A stretch of DNA of 64,000 bases from Agrocybe praecox (GCA_964017145.1 OZ024844.1:1116001-1180000); one strand, 5' to 3'; shown: positions 12,593 through 24,569, numbered from the stretch's first letter. Notes: generated from the sequence alone by a model not told the origin. Numbers and translations: made by a program.

Positions 12593-13104
12593 CGTATGAT
12601 TTGAGTCATCCTGCGCTGTCGTATGGCCAATCTCGCTTTATAGTGTCCGGATAACTTTAAAGTCTTGTTATCCCCACGCTTACTTCCCGTTCTTGTTCCG
12701 TTGTGCTCTCATTGGTAGCATTTTACATTGTGCATACCAACTCCGGCTATTTTCACGCGTCTCTCCCTTCTCCCAGTGACATAATGCACTCATTTGTGAC
12801 CTTGCTTATGTTCATGATTACTATGAATATGACTCGCGATTCATATTGCCGGAGCGATGTCTATTTCAGTTTGTTTTATGCTCTGTGATGCGCCGGATAA
12901 TTTAAGATTGATATTGATTGACGCTTAGCGCTTAGCGTGTACCCACTCATACCCACTCAAAAGTACTGCACGTATGGTTTCCTTACTTCCTTTCGTTGTC
13001 TATCTCCTTTTATCACGCGCACATGTCTAGATGTAGTCGAACGATCTTCTTAATTTCTGGTATAAAGACTTTCTGTTATACATGATACTTTCTCTATCTT
13101 TTCT
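12593..13104. promoter_or_regulatory. Shared upstream region of divergent genes
   Basis: About 510 bp separates the starts of the F-box gene (-) and the 13105 gene (+). It contains a TATA-like TATAAAGAC at ~13060 and an imperfect direct repeat GCGCTTAGCG / TACCCACTCA near 12925-12960. Bidirectional promoter function is inferred from position only. Confidence 0.3.
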
Positions 13105-14409
13105 ATGGCCCATAAGGAGGAAATACTAGATATATTGTCTCAGTGGCGATCTCAGCGTTTTCGAGAGACTGATATAACATTAGATGACGCTATAGCATCC
13201 TTGAGTACCGATAACCCTCTTGTCGAGGCCCAACCAGGTGGTGGAAGTGGACGATGGACTGTAAGTCTCATTATAAGTTATCATGAACGTTGCTCTTTAA
13301 CTATGGCTTTACTAGTTATTAAAGAAAAATACCAAAAAGGTCGCTGTTTTGACGCACGTCGGAGTGTGGGCGTGGCATACAGACTTACAGACGGGAAATT
13401 ATGTGCCGCCGGGATGCACAGCGTCTGGAAGGCTTCCTGAAAGTCGTATGTCAGTGGCATTTGTGGATTGCATATGCTATGGACATTTTACAGTGTTACT
13501 TACATCTTGATTTCCTTTTAGTCAGAGCATCCCGGGCTACAAATGCGACTTTACTTATACGTTCGATACAACTGCTGATACCTCGTTGTGGGACCATGTT
13601 CGGGTAAGTATCAGTTTGATGTGTATCATGACTCGCTTTTCACATCCTTTATTTATAGGTATTGGAAGCTCATGTCAAAACTCGGGATGGTTTCAATAAA
13701 GGCAGAAAGAGTAGGAAAGCCTGGCAAGCTGGCACGGATCCTTCGATGTGTAGAAAATATTCTTTGCAAGCGAAGATATTCGTTCGTCGTACTCCTTATA
13801 ATACTCGTGAAGGGGGCAGTTTCCAGGTTCCTTACCAAGTTCATCCTTGGATTTCGAATGGTCTCGTGCAACATCCAGATGCATATCAGATACCAAACCC
13901 GGATAGACCTCGCTATTATGAGTACTCTGGGTCAGTCCTACAAAATCTGGAAGACACGAATATACCAGAATTCCAGAGGAACGATATAGTTTGGATGTCG
14001 TTCAGAGTGGTTTTCATTGTTGCGGAACACAATTGGTGGACTGAATTAGTCCCTGTTGAGTTTATTCGGGTTGGAAAACTCCCTGAAGAGATGGTGGCCG
14101 TGGAATCTGGGACGTACACGTCAATCGACGAATCTGATTATGTTGAACTAGCGACCAACACCCCTATATCTTTTATCACAGGTCTGTTTGAATTGTTTTT
14201 ACATATTTCCCGACTTGACATTTTTTTTTGATCAAGATTCTACTGCTAATGGAAAACGTAATAACCCGTTTATCGATGACGAGGCTAAAGAGACTAAGAA
14301 GCATAATAATTCAAACATTTCTGATATGGAGGATGTCGTGGATGATGCTACTACTAGCAGCGTGAGTAGACGCAGAGGCAAGGATAAGAAAACCGTTTCC
14401 AGGGGATAA
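13105..14409 (+). CDS. Orphan multi-exon gene, unknown function
   Basis: I do not recognise the family. Exon 1 (13105-13260, MAHKEEILDILSQW...) ends at GTAAGT. Later exons cover ~13325-13480, ~13530-13600, 13660-14182 and ~14235-14409. The large fourth exon is one open frame with a distinctive aromatic-rich segment (NDIVWMSFRVVFIVAEHNWW) followed by LVPVEFIRVGKLPEE. The last exon is hydrophilic with an acidic DMEDVVDDA stretch and a basic SRRRGKDKK end, which looks like a nuclear tail. The second and third exon limits are uncertain because the donor near 13490 is not canonical. Total length would be ~340 residues. Confidence 0.55.
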
Positions 14410-15089
14410 GTTCAGTTATAGGGTTGGAACAACCGTGTCCGTCACATTATACGAATTACCTGGGGATTGTAAAAATAAAAAAAAAGAATGCTTCTCTGAG
14501 AAATGTTAACAATCAAGGGGTCTGGAGATGAGTTAAAAAATTATATCATTTGAAAATTGTGTTTTTGATTACATGTTGATACGTTTAAATAAAAAAAGAG
14601 TGAGAAGGAAAGACGGACAGAAACTGATAACGAACGCTACCGCGACGAAGACGGGGAAGGGTAGAGTAAACTTGAGACTTTTATCGCGTTGCGTTTGTCC
14701 TGAAGCTCGAGCTGTTGTCGTCGTTCGCGCTAGCTCTGCTTTCTGTCTTACTGCTCTCGTTCTTGGTCACTTATAATTGTAATATCGGAGTTTGAATCGA
14801 CTTGTACGTTGAACCACAATGGCAATGATGGTGTCACTGGCAACACTAACTTTCATCACAACCTAACATCTTCGTAGTCGTATCTCTCAAGTTTCCTGCG
14901 CCCAATGACTCCGCTCCTCTGATTAGCAGCACCACATTGACGTTTGGTCAGATCTGACAACTTGGTTAACAACCTGTGTTCATATGCTATAAATACGGGT
15001 GTATAACGCCGTCCAAGAAAACAATCTGTATTTTGTGGCTGTTTATTTCATCCTCGGAAAGTGTGAGTAATAATGCCTTGTTATCGCTG
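14410..15089. other. Intergenic region
   Basis: No gene is supported. It is A/T-rich at 14460-14600, and a short ORF at 14573-14776 has no recognisable features. The right half may hold the old promoter of the auxilin-like pseudogene. Confidence 0.35.
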
Positions 15090-17000
15090 TGCCGTTCTCT
15101 TACCCTTCGCTAGTATATGCGATTTCTTGATGGCCACGTAACTTTTCCCTTCGGAAGGGTCAAAAGATATTGGGTCGAGTGCGACGAAGGCTGAACTGAC
15201 TACTACTATTACGAGGGCAACACCGACGACGAAGACACAATCGCAAACGAGCAACACGAATGGCCGTACAAAACACGCCAGCTTATGGGACTTGGACGAC
15301 TCCGCCTCTTCGCAACCTGCAAAGCGTACACAGTCCACCTTATTATCAGCATCCCCCAGTCAGCACTTCAATACTCAAAGACCCACCTCACGAACAGGAT
15401 CATCGCAAAGCGGCCTCCGTAACCCGGTGGACACTTTCCCCAACGATAACTTCAATGTTGCTTCTCCAAGTGCCTATTTCGACTCTGGTAACTAAGAGGA
15501 CCATTTTTCTGCCAGTGCGCGGTCCCAAGGACTGAATAGCATCGGGAGAGGGTTACTGGATATTGATGACGAAGGAGATGGGTTCGGAAATGTACAGAGG
15601 AACGGGGCTGCTGGGGACTCATGCAGATGAGGGTGATATCCTGGGTCTGCTGAGCCAGCCTGTAGAAGCTGTAAAGGCGAAGACGGGTGGTCGGACAAGT
15701 AGGAAGGATGATTTGGTATGTAAACGTTTTTTCCCCTTCCTTCTCGTTTATGTTCCGACGAAATTATATTCGTTCACTTTTACCCCACATGCAATTTCTT
15801 CGTATTAATATCTAACTATTTTGTCTACTAGTCATGGGTCGACAATATCTCGGATACCAGAACCACCACCACGAGCAGCCGACCTACCCACAGCAAAGAA
15901 AGGTCTTCCTTGCCGTACATCCTCGGCCAATTTGTAGAAATGGGGTTCTCCGTCAAGCAGCCCGAGAAGCGTTACGAGCAACCCCAGGTGGTCAAGATGT
16001 CCAAGCCGCCTTCAAATGTCTCTTAAACGGGGAGGTCAAGATCAAAATGGCGGAAGCACACATCGACCCTCTCCACCACCTGCACATGACGCACCATCCG
16101 CCGTATAACGAGCTCACGGACCACCGAAAGGCAAAAAAGAAAGCGAACACGAGAGGCTAGAAAGAAAGTGTCCGGCCTCTGCACGCGCTGCCGGTGGTGC
16201 TGGTGAGGGTTCGGGGTCCACTGTCCAAGCTTCCGTCGTGGAAATCCAAGAGCAAGCCAATAAACTCCCAGCGCAAGCTTAAAAAATCGGTTTGAGTGTG
16301 TTTGGTAAGGCTGGTGCATTTTGGAAGGGAGGAAAGGAGAAGGTGGTTGGGGCGTATGAGGAGAAGAGTAGTGCTGGTAGTGGTGGGGTAGCGAGGGTGA
16401 TTTGAGATGTTCTGGGGGGCACTCGAGCTGCTATTGCCACTGTGGGCAGCAGACCGAAGTGGATGCAGAGGGGTAGTTCATTAGAGTGACGAGGAAGAAG
16501 AGGGTGTTGGGAAGGGAGGAACCATGATAAACGTAGACGATGTCCTCAACGATAGCGACAAAGACAAGAGCGGCAGCGGACGCAGATCAAGGTCAAAGAA
16601 GTCGACGTTGAAATCAACTTATTCTCAATCTCCTGCTCGCTCTTCCGCATTCCAATCACCACCACCACGGTCCCTTTGTCAAACCGTCTCTAGCTCATCC
16701 TCATCTTCGCAAAATGCCCGCACATCTCCCTTACGACCTGTATCTCAAGCACCTATCGTAGCACCACGTTCGTTGATCACTGCATCTCCCTCCACCGTCG
16801 CTCAGGTAGACTACATCGTCAATCTGGCAATCCGATTTGGTCGATTATCTGTCTCGGACAGCATGTCCTCTGCACCGCCTACTATTACCCTTCCTCGTGA
16901 CATTCGAACGGCTATGTCGTCTTTCCTGCTTGAGCCCAAGCCCATTCGTTCGATCTGTTGCCCAAATTTTTTATTTTAATTATAAATTTTGTAAACTAAA
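15090..17000 (+). pseudogene. SWA2: Decayed auxilin/SWA2-like gene (clathrin uncoating cofactor)
   Basis: Intact fungal SWA2 homologues recruit Hsp70 to clathrin coats and carry an N-terminal disordered region, a UBA domain, TPRs and a J domain. Here a Ser/Thr-rich stretch (~15180-15500) is followed by ILGLLSQPVE (~15640). After an intron (GTATGT at 15717, acceptor CTAG at ~15833) comes a UBA start, PYILGQFVEMGFSVKQ, whose remainder (AAREALRATPGGQDVQAAF) lies in another frame, so there is a frameshift near 15955. Further on, a helical segment (EIQEQANKLPAQA) meets TAA at 16280-16282 and continues as IGLSVFGKAGAFWKGGKEK. More stops follow at ~16400 and ~16486, then a Ser/Pro-rich part. No TPR or J domain is visible before the sequence breaks up near 17000. 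Family assignment is from remembered motifs. Confidence 0.65.
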
Positions 17001-17363
17001 AAAAAAATCGTCTTTCCCGCTTGAGCCCAAGCCCATTCGTTTGATTTGCTGCCCTATTTCCTCTCATGCCCTGGAATTGACGATGAAATCGACAAGTCAT
17101 ACACACACCAGTACTCACACTTCGTAGGTGCGCGTACGCGGCAGCCGCCAACGACCTTCGCATTCTAATAGAGTCTATACTGCATGTCTTTCCTAATTAT
17201 TTACTCAGATCTTATCAGCTTGCCACAACATTTTACTTGCATTTTACCAAGTAAATTAAGATTCTGGAAAAACTTAACAGCAAGGAGTATCGTCATTTGA
17301 ATCAAGAAAAAAAAACTACAAAAATGACCAAAAAAATGTAAATAGCTCTCCCTACATGCCTTG

Positions 17364-18475
17364 CTAAAGAGACTTCAAGCCGTCATACAATATCCAAATT
17401 TCCATTTTCGTAACGGCTGTCGTCTTGAATATTTCTGTTAGCGTTGCATGTTGCTCGTCTCCCGATAGAGTGGATAGCCACTTTAAATATTTGTGACTGG
17501 TACATCCGACATCAGCGAAAATCCCCGAAAGATGGGCGAGGGAAGGCCAGCACAGGGACGACAAAAATTGTTCTACGTTGGCGTCAATCTTGAGTCCGAC
17601 GTTATCTACATGGGAGGCGCACGAAGATGTTGGTAGGGGGTGCGGGGAAAGAGTTCGGTTGAGCGAAATTGCAAAGGATTGCTGCATCGGAGGGACCTGT
17701 AAGCGAATCGTGTCGGGTAAGCTGGCGGGAGGTAACTGGGGATAATTATGCTGATCGATGTCCATGTCGATATGTGCGCTTGAGCTGGCAGGATTCCCTT
17801 TTTGTCGAGAGAGAGATTTCTGAATAAAATACACATTAACTTTAAAGAAGAAACGGAACATGTCAAACTCGACTCTTACCAGTAATTTTCTCCGACAGTC
17901 GCCATGGTGTATCACTGCATATTGAAGCGCGCTGTAAAGTCGATTCGCTGAAGTCGATATCTGAGCATCGAAGATATCAGGCCTTTGTTTTCGTAGCTAT
18001 TGGTTTGTTGTTGAGTCAAAGAGTATACCCTGTCACCTGTTTTTATTCGTCTTACCGCATTTCTGATTTCTATCATCTTTTGACGCTGTTCGCTCGTGAT
18101 CTTCATTGCGTGCAGATGGTAGCTGCACAAGGAACGAATGAGTTTCTAAAGGGTGGGCATCAGATCAGCCTGTATAGTAGATAATGAAGAGATAAATCTA
18201 TTACTTACTTTAATATCTTCGACATCCGTGTGGGAACACTGCAGTGCAGCTGCAAGCCGCATGGTCTGTAGATTTTACTATTATGAGTATCTTGAAGTAG
18301 GAGGAACGTAGTGATAAACATAATAGTACGCACATTCATAGCACGTTTCCCCATATATCTTCGGATTTGACGGTAACACTGGTATTTGGAGGTGGGATAA
18401 AAATAGGATTTATACAACTGAGAAAAGCAGAGTCCTTTGTCTTCATATACCTTTTGACACCGGTCATGTGATAAT
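17364..18475 (-). CDS. Two-copy family protein with conserved C-terminal helical domain, copy 1
   Basis: Function unknown. Exons read on the minus strand: a first exon near 18418-18336; TMRLAAALQCSHTDVEDIK (~18265-18210); KLIRSLCSYHLHAMKI (~18147-18057); ALRKQRPDIFDAQ through HHGDCRRKLL (~17998-17880); and a last exon 17820-17364. All except the first junction show clean GT-AG introns. The last exon carries a Pro/Ser-rich linker, then a ~75-residue conserved block (QFLSSLCWPSLAHLSGIFAD, then GCTSHKYLKWLS, ending MEIWILYDGLKSL). I associate this C-terminal block with many uncharacterised agaricomycete proteins; a small helical SAM-like fold is a guess. It is paralogous exon by exon to 37370-38345. 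The first exon and start codon are unresolved. Confidence 0.6.
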
Positions 18476-18783
18476 GAGTTAAAAGTTAAAGCATTGTTTA
18501 TTACGCGGTCACGCGTTGAAGATAAAGTTGGTTACCGGTAAACTAACTTTTTGAAGCTGTGCCGTCGATTGGGTGGCAATGGATACCTAAGCGTCACCGT
18601 GCACCAACCGTTTACATTCATCGGTTTAAAACGTAGGCCGTAAAAGTACAAGTTAATTATACTCTCACTCTTGTGACGATTTTTTAAAATTTGAAAAGCT
18701 CCGGCTATGTTAATAGCCGAACTCGCTCGTGACCGGGTAATAAGGGCTTTTTTTTTTTTTGATAGGTACAGACGATTAAACGA
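18476..18783. repeat. Flanking repeat unit upstream of copy 1
   Basis: It contains GGTAAACTAACTTTTTGAAG followed by GTCGATTGGGTGGCAATGGAT, which recurs in degenerate form at ~19195-19255. Parts recur at ~38413-38445 and 38655-38675 upstream of copy 2. This suggests that flanking DNA was duplicated together with the gene. Confidence 0.4.
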
Positions 18784-19122
18784 TTGATTATTAAGTATAG
18801 AATAGATGAGTCCTATGACGAGCGACAGATTCGGAGACGATTACGAGACCTTAGAATAAGGACTCGTCTTAACTTGATGAAAAACCAACCTTATTACCCG
18901 GTCACATGCATAAGTCGGTTATTTAGTTACCCGTTCCGGTTGATCAAGCAGATTTTCGAAACTTCCGTGATGACAAACGCAGATGTTGAATTTATGTCTC
19001 ATGCCGACGTTGACGACAGCGATGTCTCACAAATCCTTTACACAGAGAAGAGAAAGTTTGTGAACTCTTGCGTTACAGCGCATGGCAAATCGTTGGCGTG
19101 GTGGGACGCGTCATTTCGTTAG
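18784..19122 (+). CDS. Possible small orphan ORF
   Basis: An uninterrupted 112-codon frame lies between two copies of the flanking repeat (18500-18600 and 19195-19255). The N-terminal half is rich in Arg and the C-terminal half is acidic (NADVEFMSHADVDDSDVSQ). No domain is recognised, no introns are needed, and no counterpart is seen beside copy 2. It could be noise. Confidence 0.25.
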   Translation: MIIKYRIDESYDERQIRRRLRDLRIRTRLNLMKNQPYYPVTCISRLFSYPFRLIKQIFETSVMTNADVEFMSHADVDDSDVSQILYTEKRKFVNSCVTAHGKSLAWWDASFR

Positions 19123-21555
19123 AGGAATGAAACAGGTAAGTTTTCTCGCACCATGGATTTGCTCTAAGCTTTAGGCGCGTCGCGTTCATGCGCTGAAGTT
19201 AAAATCGCTTACATGTAATCTAACTTGAAGCAGTACCGCCGATTGTGTGGCGATGGATATAAGTAGACTTTCAATTATTATAAACTCTGCTCAGATCGCG
19301 AAGGTCTCGTATCCGCCGGCTTTCCTTCGTACAGTCCCAATCGAGAACTGCGAGCTCGATGATAAACGATGACAACGACTGGGTCAGCACGAAGGCCACT
19401 GCTCTCCAGGTCGATCCACCTTTTATCCTACAGCAAGCACAGAGTTCCCCTGCATTTCCAAAATATTACGAGACAGGGAGAGCCTATTAAATGACTGGGT
19501 GTAAACAACAATCGATAATTAAATATTTATGAGTATCCCTATTCTGTATTCTTTCGATCGAGCGTAGACGCGTCTTTTCGTGCCTATAGCTCCCCGCCAC
19601 TTACTAATACGCTCCTTTGTATCAATGAAATGTACCTTCGTTTGGATTGTAATACATTTGTATCTTTGCTTCAGCTTACTTCGGTATGCCAGATCTGCAT
19701 CAAGACCCAGGAGGAGACCGCATGAAAGAATGCTCCTTTGTCCCTGTCGTTGGAAGCAAGATTTAATAGCACGGGTAGGATGGATAGGAAATTTTAATTA
19801 AACTGTTTGTCTAGATTTGTTTGAAAGGGTGACTAAACCTGTAGTGACGAATTTGTTGCTAAATTTACGATGTCCAGTTCGGTAATAGTAGTGGTCGGTT
19901 TTTCACGTGACCAGGTAATAAGGTGTGTTTTTTGTCAGGTTAGATGAGACCTGTATTCTAAAAAGGTATATCGTAACATCTTTACGTGTCTCGTGATCTC
20001 GTCGCGTCGCGTCGAATTTATTATAATAATATTGTTTTGTTTAATTAGTACAGCTACTTTGATACCAGTGGTGTATTCTTCCCAGCGTTTATCCCATATT
20101 TAATCCAAGTCCTTGAATTAACCCTTTTTATTCTTGTACATTTTACAGTAGACTAGAATAAGCAAATGGCGCAATATTGTTGCATTTATCCATTTACAGT
20201 TAAATTAACAAGATGACACTTTACAAGAATTTAGTGATATCAAACCCTGAGCATATTACATCATTGGATATGAAACATTCTCATGATTGTCATTGTGATT
20301 TCTGTGTGCTTAAATAGACAATAATGATTACTTTTGTTGTTCAGTATACTCAGTTCACTAGTATAACAACAGCCTACAGGTAAGTTTAAGAGTACCAGAG
20401 TATGTGAAACAACATTATTGCATATGCCAACAGTATATGCAATTATATGCAACAACCAACACCACCGTGTGTGGTTCCTGTTAGCTTCTGCATATATATA
20501 GTGATGTTCTACATCTTCTGGTGGTCTTTTAACCTCTAGGTGGCGTGTTGCTATCAATGTATAGCCGCTAAAACAGCAGCGGGTATGAAATTTTGGGGTA
20601 TTAGAAGACGCTCGAGCTTGAAAAGTACGCATGGGGCTCGGATGAATATTAAATGCGTCTGGCTAACTGAAAACAAATGAAAACGTCAACAGGAGAATAC
20701 GTTACCTTCTAACCAGAGAATAAAGTTACGTCCCCAATTACGTGAATACATTGAATTACAATCCCTTCTCTTATACTCTCTTTATATCATCTAGCATGCT
20801 TCGATTCTTGTCATTTGACATGCATCGTGTATTCTGTGGTTTCTCTTTTATTAACACTTATAGGGCCAGCCACCATGTGTCAAGAATCCTTGAAGCTGAT
20901 TGGTGGACTTCATAATACACGTGTAGTCTCATGAGAATTTTTTTTGAATCTGGGTTGAATAATGACCCTAACAGACTAACAGTTGTTCCAGTCGATTGCC
21001 CAACTAGATGTCAATGTTTTCTATATATGTCCTTGAATTAATTTTTGGTTATAACACATATATTATTATCCTTTTTATTTTATTTTATTTTATTTTTTAC
21101 CTGGTTTTATTCATATCAGTACCGTATATGTAGGTATATCCTATACCATGTACTCTTATATTTAAAAATATATGCATTACTAAAATAATAATTGTATAAT
21201 CAATATAAAATAACTGTTCTCTTCGACTATTTATGGTGTGTACTACTTAATTAAGAGTTAAACAAAAAATAAAGTATTGCAAACCCCGGTGGCGCCGCTC
21301 GCACGTTTTTACTCTTGAGCTTGAAGTCGGAGATAGTGACCGCGTGTTAGAGTTTATTCTATATTAAGCAGAGATCGAGGATGCAGGGTCGGATCCCTGT
21401 CTCGAGATTCGGAAAATATGCAAACTTGAATCTGTCTTCAGTTTATGCTTTCGTCTGATACAAAAACCCGAATGTACGATTCCAATAACTGTGTCTTTGT
21501 TCTTTCCGACGCGACTTTGATCATACCTTGATCATTCGACTCTTTTCTTCGAAAA
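19123..21555. other. 2.4-kb gene-poor, A/T-rich interval
   Basis: No supported gene. It contains a second flanking-repeat copy (19190-19262), a TTTTA microsatellite (~21072-21097) and many homopolymer runs. An ORF at 20261-20632 (-) has no recognisable motif and was not accepted. The last 200 bp probably hold the promoter of the 21556 gene. Confidence 0.4.
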
Positions 21556-22704
21556 ATGGCTTCCCAATCCTCTGACGACGCGAGTGTACTGTCGTCCGAC
21601 GCGGGTTTCCAGTCCTATGCTCGTCGTTCTTCAGCGACTCTCCCGAGAAACTTCTCATGCGTCAGTCTAGCGTCACGATATGTTCGTGATGCTGCTTTTT
21701 ACCCTCCTCCTTTGTATCCAATACCATTACCACCAAAATCTGGAGACCGTAGCCTCCCGTTTGAGGTGAATGCCAACAGTTCGTCGGAATCCGCGTCAGA
21801 GACTGTCTCTGCTGAGTATGTATTAACTTTCATCCTTTCATCGGGTTTGTGTTGATTCTATTGTTATGGTTTCAGGTCTTGCTTAGTTGTTCGCAGAAAT
21901 GTCTCGTCTTTTTCATCCCTTGGACATACTACGTGCGCTACATCGCATGCTTCTCATGCTCCCGATTCCGCTAGTGTCGAGTGCTCTATACAACCTAATT
22001 ACAACGACGATGCAGCCGCGGCACGATTCTTCTTGGTTCCTGTGTTGTCCCGTCCTCTACCAGCAACTTACACCCTCATGGACACTACTTTTCGCTGGAT
22101 CCATCCCGCTCCTTTAACACTCGTCGAATAGGAAAAAGCCGTACAAGAAATCAACATCTTGTCCAGTGACATATCGGACGTGTTTTTCCCCAAGACCTAT
22201 TATGGTGTACGATGCCATTATACGCTAGTCGCCGACTTCCAGTTACCATTTCGCATCAATCGCGGGAATACGGTCGTCCTTCAAGGTGTTCGTTCTCCCT
22301 CCGTTCGTTATGCGGTAAATCGCATCAGAGGATGGAACACTGTGGAGGCTGATGTAGAGCTTGTGGCTTTCACTTCTTCTGGAGAGGTGTTCGTCGAAGG
22401 TTGTCTTCACTGGCCTCCCGTGACAGTAACATTCCCTATTCGCATGGTGGAGTTGGAACTCTTCTCTTATATCGGTAGCTTGGATCAGATCGGTGTAAAA
22501 GAACGGTCTGTTCATTGGGGATACGAATACGGTGCCCTTCGTCCTCAGGATAGTGAAGAAGATATCTGCGGGATTACATGCCTTCGTGGTGTTGTGTCGT
22601 ATGTAAAGGTACGATAGTCCCTCTGAGTCTTTTTGTTGTATTATTAGTTGACTTTTCTTTTGTGTCTTATACAGTGTATCTACTGTCGCCTCCGTCATCG
22701 TTGA
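21556..22704 (+). CDS. Orphan gene with an in-frame TAG or an unrecognised intron
   Basis: I do not recognise the family. Exon 1 (21556-~21817) is Ser/Ala-rich and has a Pro-rich patch (FYPPPLYPIPLPP). A ~60-bp intron (GTATGT, acceptor GTTTCAG at ~21877) leads in frame into exon 2. Exon 2 reads to LTLVE and meets TAG at 22129-22131, then continues in the same frame from EKAVQEINILSSD to SYVK at 22612. After a last intron of ~64 bp it ends at TGA 22702-22704. The long second half has many hydrophobic beta-like stretches (VEADVELVAFTSSGEVFVEG). Either the gene is a recent pseudogene, or a 90-bp intron with a weak GTGTTG donor and a good CTTTAAC branch site removes the stop. Confidence 0.5.
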
Positions 22705-23189
22705 CATTCTTCCACCTTTCCATTATATGACGTGTTCGAGTAGAAGGGCACATGGTCGAAAATTTGTACATGTAAAAATGTTTCCTTTCTTGCATTATAT
22801 ACTAGTCATCGTGCGCGTACATACCAAATAAAATTATGTAGTTCGACGGCCAACTCGTTGATATATATTTGGGACTCTGAGTGCATCATGAAGATCGCAG
22901 GCCGCTAGGGCTGGTAGATTCGGTAGAATTGGCTTGCTGTGTTAACAGCCTGAGTAAGGTTCCTATCCCCCCATAATTCATACGTTTAAGGAAATAAAAT
23001 GTTGCTACAATCACGTAAGCTTACCTCTTTTGGATGTATCATGTAAGCAAACCTCTTTGGGTGTCGCCCAAAACCCATAATTCAGAAAATGTTGACCGTT
23101 TGTTTGTACGTTGTCGTTGAACTCGTCAACAGCACTAGTATGTATATGTAATAGCACAGGTGTATGTATACAAACATAATCTTCAACCC
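22705..23189. other. Intergenic region before the helicase remnant
   Basis: No gene is seen. It contains a near-repeat of TAAGCTTACCTCTTTTGG / GTAAGCAAACCTCTTTGG about 23 bp apart (23017-23060). Confidence 0.35.
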
Positions 23190-24370
23190 TCATACTGCGC
23201 CATTCTTCTCGTTCCATTCGCGCTCGTTAGCCCTGTCCAATTCCTCCAGTCTTTCCATCTCGATCCTCAAATCCTCGGAAGGGTGGTTCTGGAACAAGAG
23301 TTTCTTGTCGGCCATGGAAATCTCATCGATTATCCAGACCTCTATTCCCTCTATATTTTCCCTCCGTTTAGTCGCCCCCCCTTTCACCCTTTCCTGCGCA
23401 TCTGTCGTCGCACACTTCGCCAAAAAAATTTCTTGCTCGTAGTGCTTGAACGTCTCTGTTATGGCTCCTATCAACATGGATTTCCTGGTCCCTCCTTGTC
23501 CCAGTATCAGCATCTTCGACTGTTTTCCTGTTCCTAAAGATAAGTTAATCAGTTTGGATTTTTTTAACACAAAAAAATGCGCTCGAGCTCATCCGCCATG
23601 TGTTGTTTAAGCGTTTCTTCGACAATGTCGTGCACTCTCCTCTGATCTTTATTGAGCATCGCCAATTTCGGCCTGGTCGCTCGCATCGACTCTTCTTCTT
23701 CAGCTGTTCCTGCATCCCTGTGGCCTTCAACGGTCGGCTCGGTGGTGTGTGTGCCTGCTACGGTCAGAGTCGGCTCTGTCGTCTTCTGAGATCTCTTGCT
23801 GGTGTCATTTTCGCCGGGCCCTGTGTTTGAACTCGTTGCGTCTTGAAGAATTTGTTCTAATGTGTCAATCCGTCCAACCTCGTCTTCCGTCGCAATCCTA
23901 GCAACACCGGCGTTATACGGAGACTCTCGATCCTTGTCGTCGAAAATCCCGAACTTGAACGCCTCATCAATCGCCGCTTCTCCATGCATCCCTTCCCTCG
24001 ACTTAACTTTGACTGCTCTGGCGAGTGCTATATCATCCTCTGTGGGTGGTGCTATCTCTGCGGGTTCTTCCGTTGGGAGGGTTGTTGGGTTCGGTCCGTT
24101 TTCAGGTGTGCTCTCTGACTGTGCCGTTAGCATTAACTTCCACGTCTTCTCGTCTTCATTTTCTGCGTCTGCACACTCGTAGTAATGTTGGGTGTTGCTG
24201 ATAAAGTTCGTGACTCTTCGAGGTGCTCCTGCAATCATGTCGTTGAAGCTTTCTTCGAAGGTACGTCCGTCATCCTTTGAATTGTCCAACTTGGTCCACA
24301 GTTTCAGACTTTCAGTAGCATCAACATGCTCGCACTGTACATTGGCTTGTCCACTTCTCTGTCGTTGCAT
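23190..24370 (-). pseudogene. Helitron/PIF1-type helicase remnant with mutated Walker A
   Basis: On the minus strand, 24370-23564 encodes a Glu/Thr-rich region containing GAPRRVTNFI, STQHYYECAD-like residues and MLNKDQRRVHDIVEETLKQH. I associate this with the region that joins the Helitron-like N-domain to PIF1 in fungal elements. The next segment (23570-23190), in a different frame, carries LGQGGTRKSMLI, where the Walker A lysine is preceded by Arg in place of Gly. It also carries VWIIDEISMADKK (Walker B), and then the similarity stops. Motifs III-VI are absent. The truncation, frame break and motif change mark it as non-functional. It lies head to head with the intact ORF at 24570-28358. 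Confidence 0.65.
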
Positions 24371-24569
24371 GGGACCGTTTCCCTATGAATCTCGGTAGTG
24401 TCTCGTGCCCATGACACCTTATTATTCGACACGATTTTGGCTTGTTCGCCTCGTCGCGGTACCGGACTCTCGTGTTCCTCGGTCTTCCTCTTTTCGTCTT
24501 CAAATCGCCTAAAGCTTCCTCGTCGATATCCTTGAAAATATATTTGTTTTTTTATGTCTCGATATCTAA

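Noticed and set aside
20261..20632. 123-codon minus-strand ORF in the A/T-rich gap
   Set aside because: No motif, no promoter context, and composition like surrounding non-coding DNA.
23600..24398. Plus-strand ORFs across the helicase remnant
   Set aside because: They are antisense shadows of a minus-strand region with recognisable PIF1/Hel motifs.
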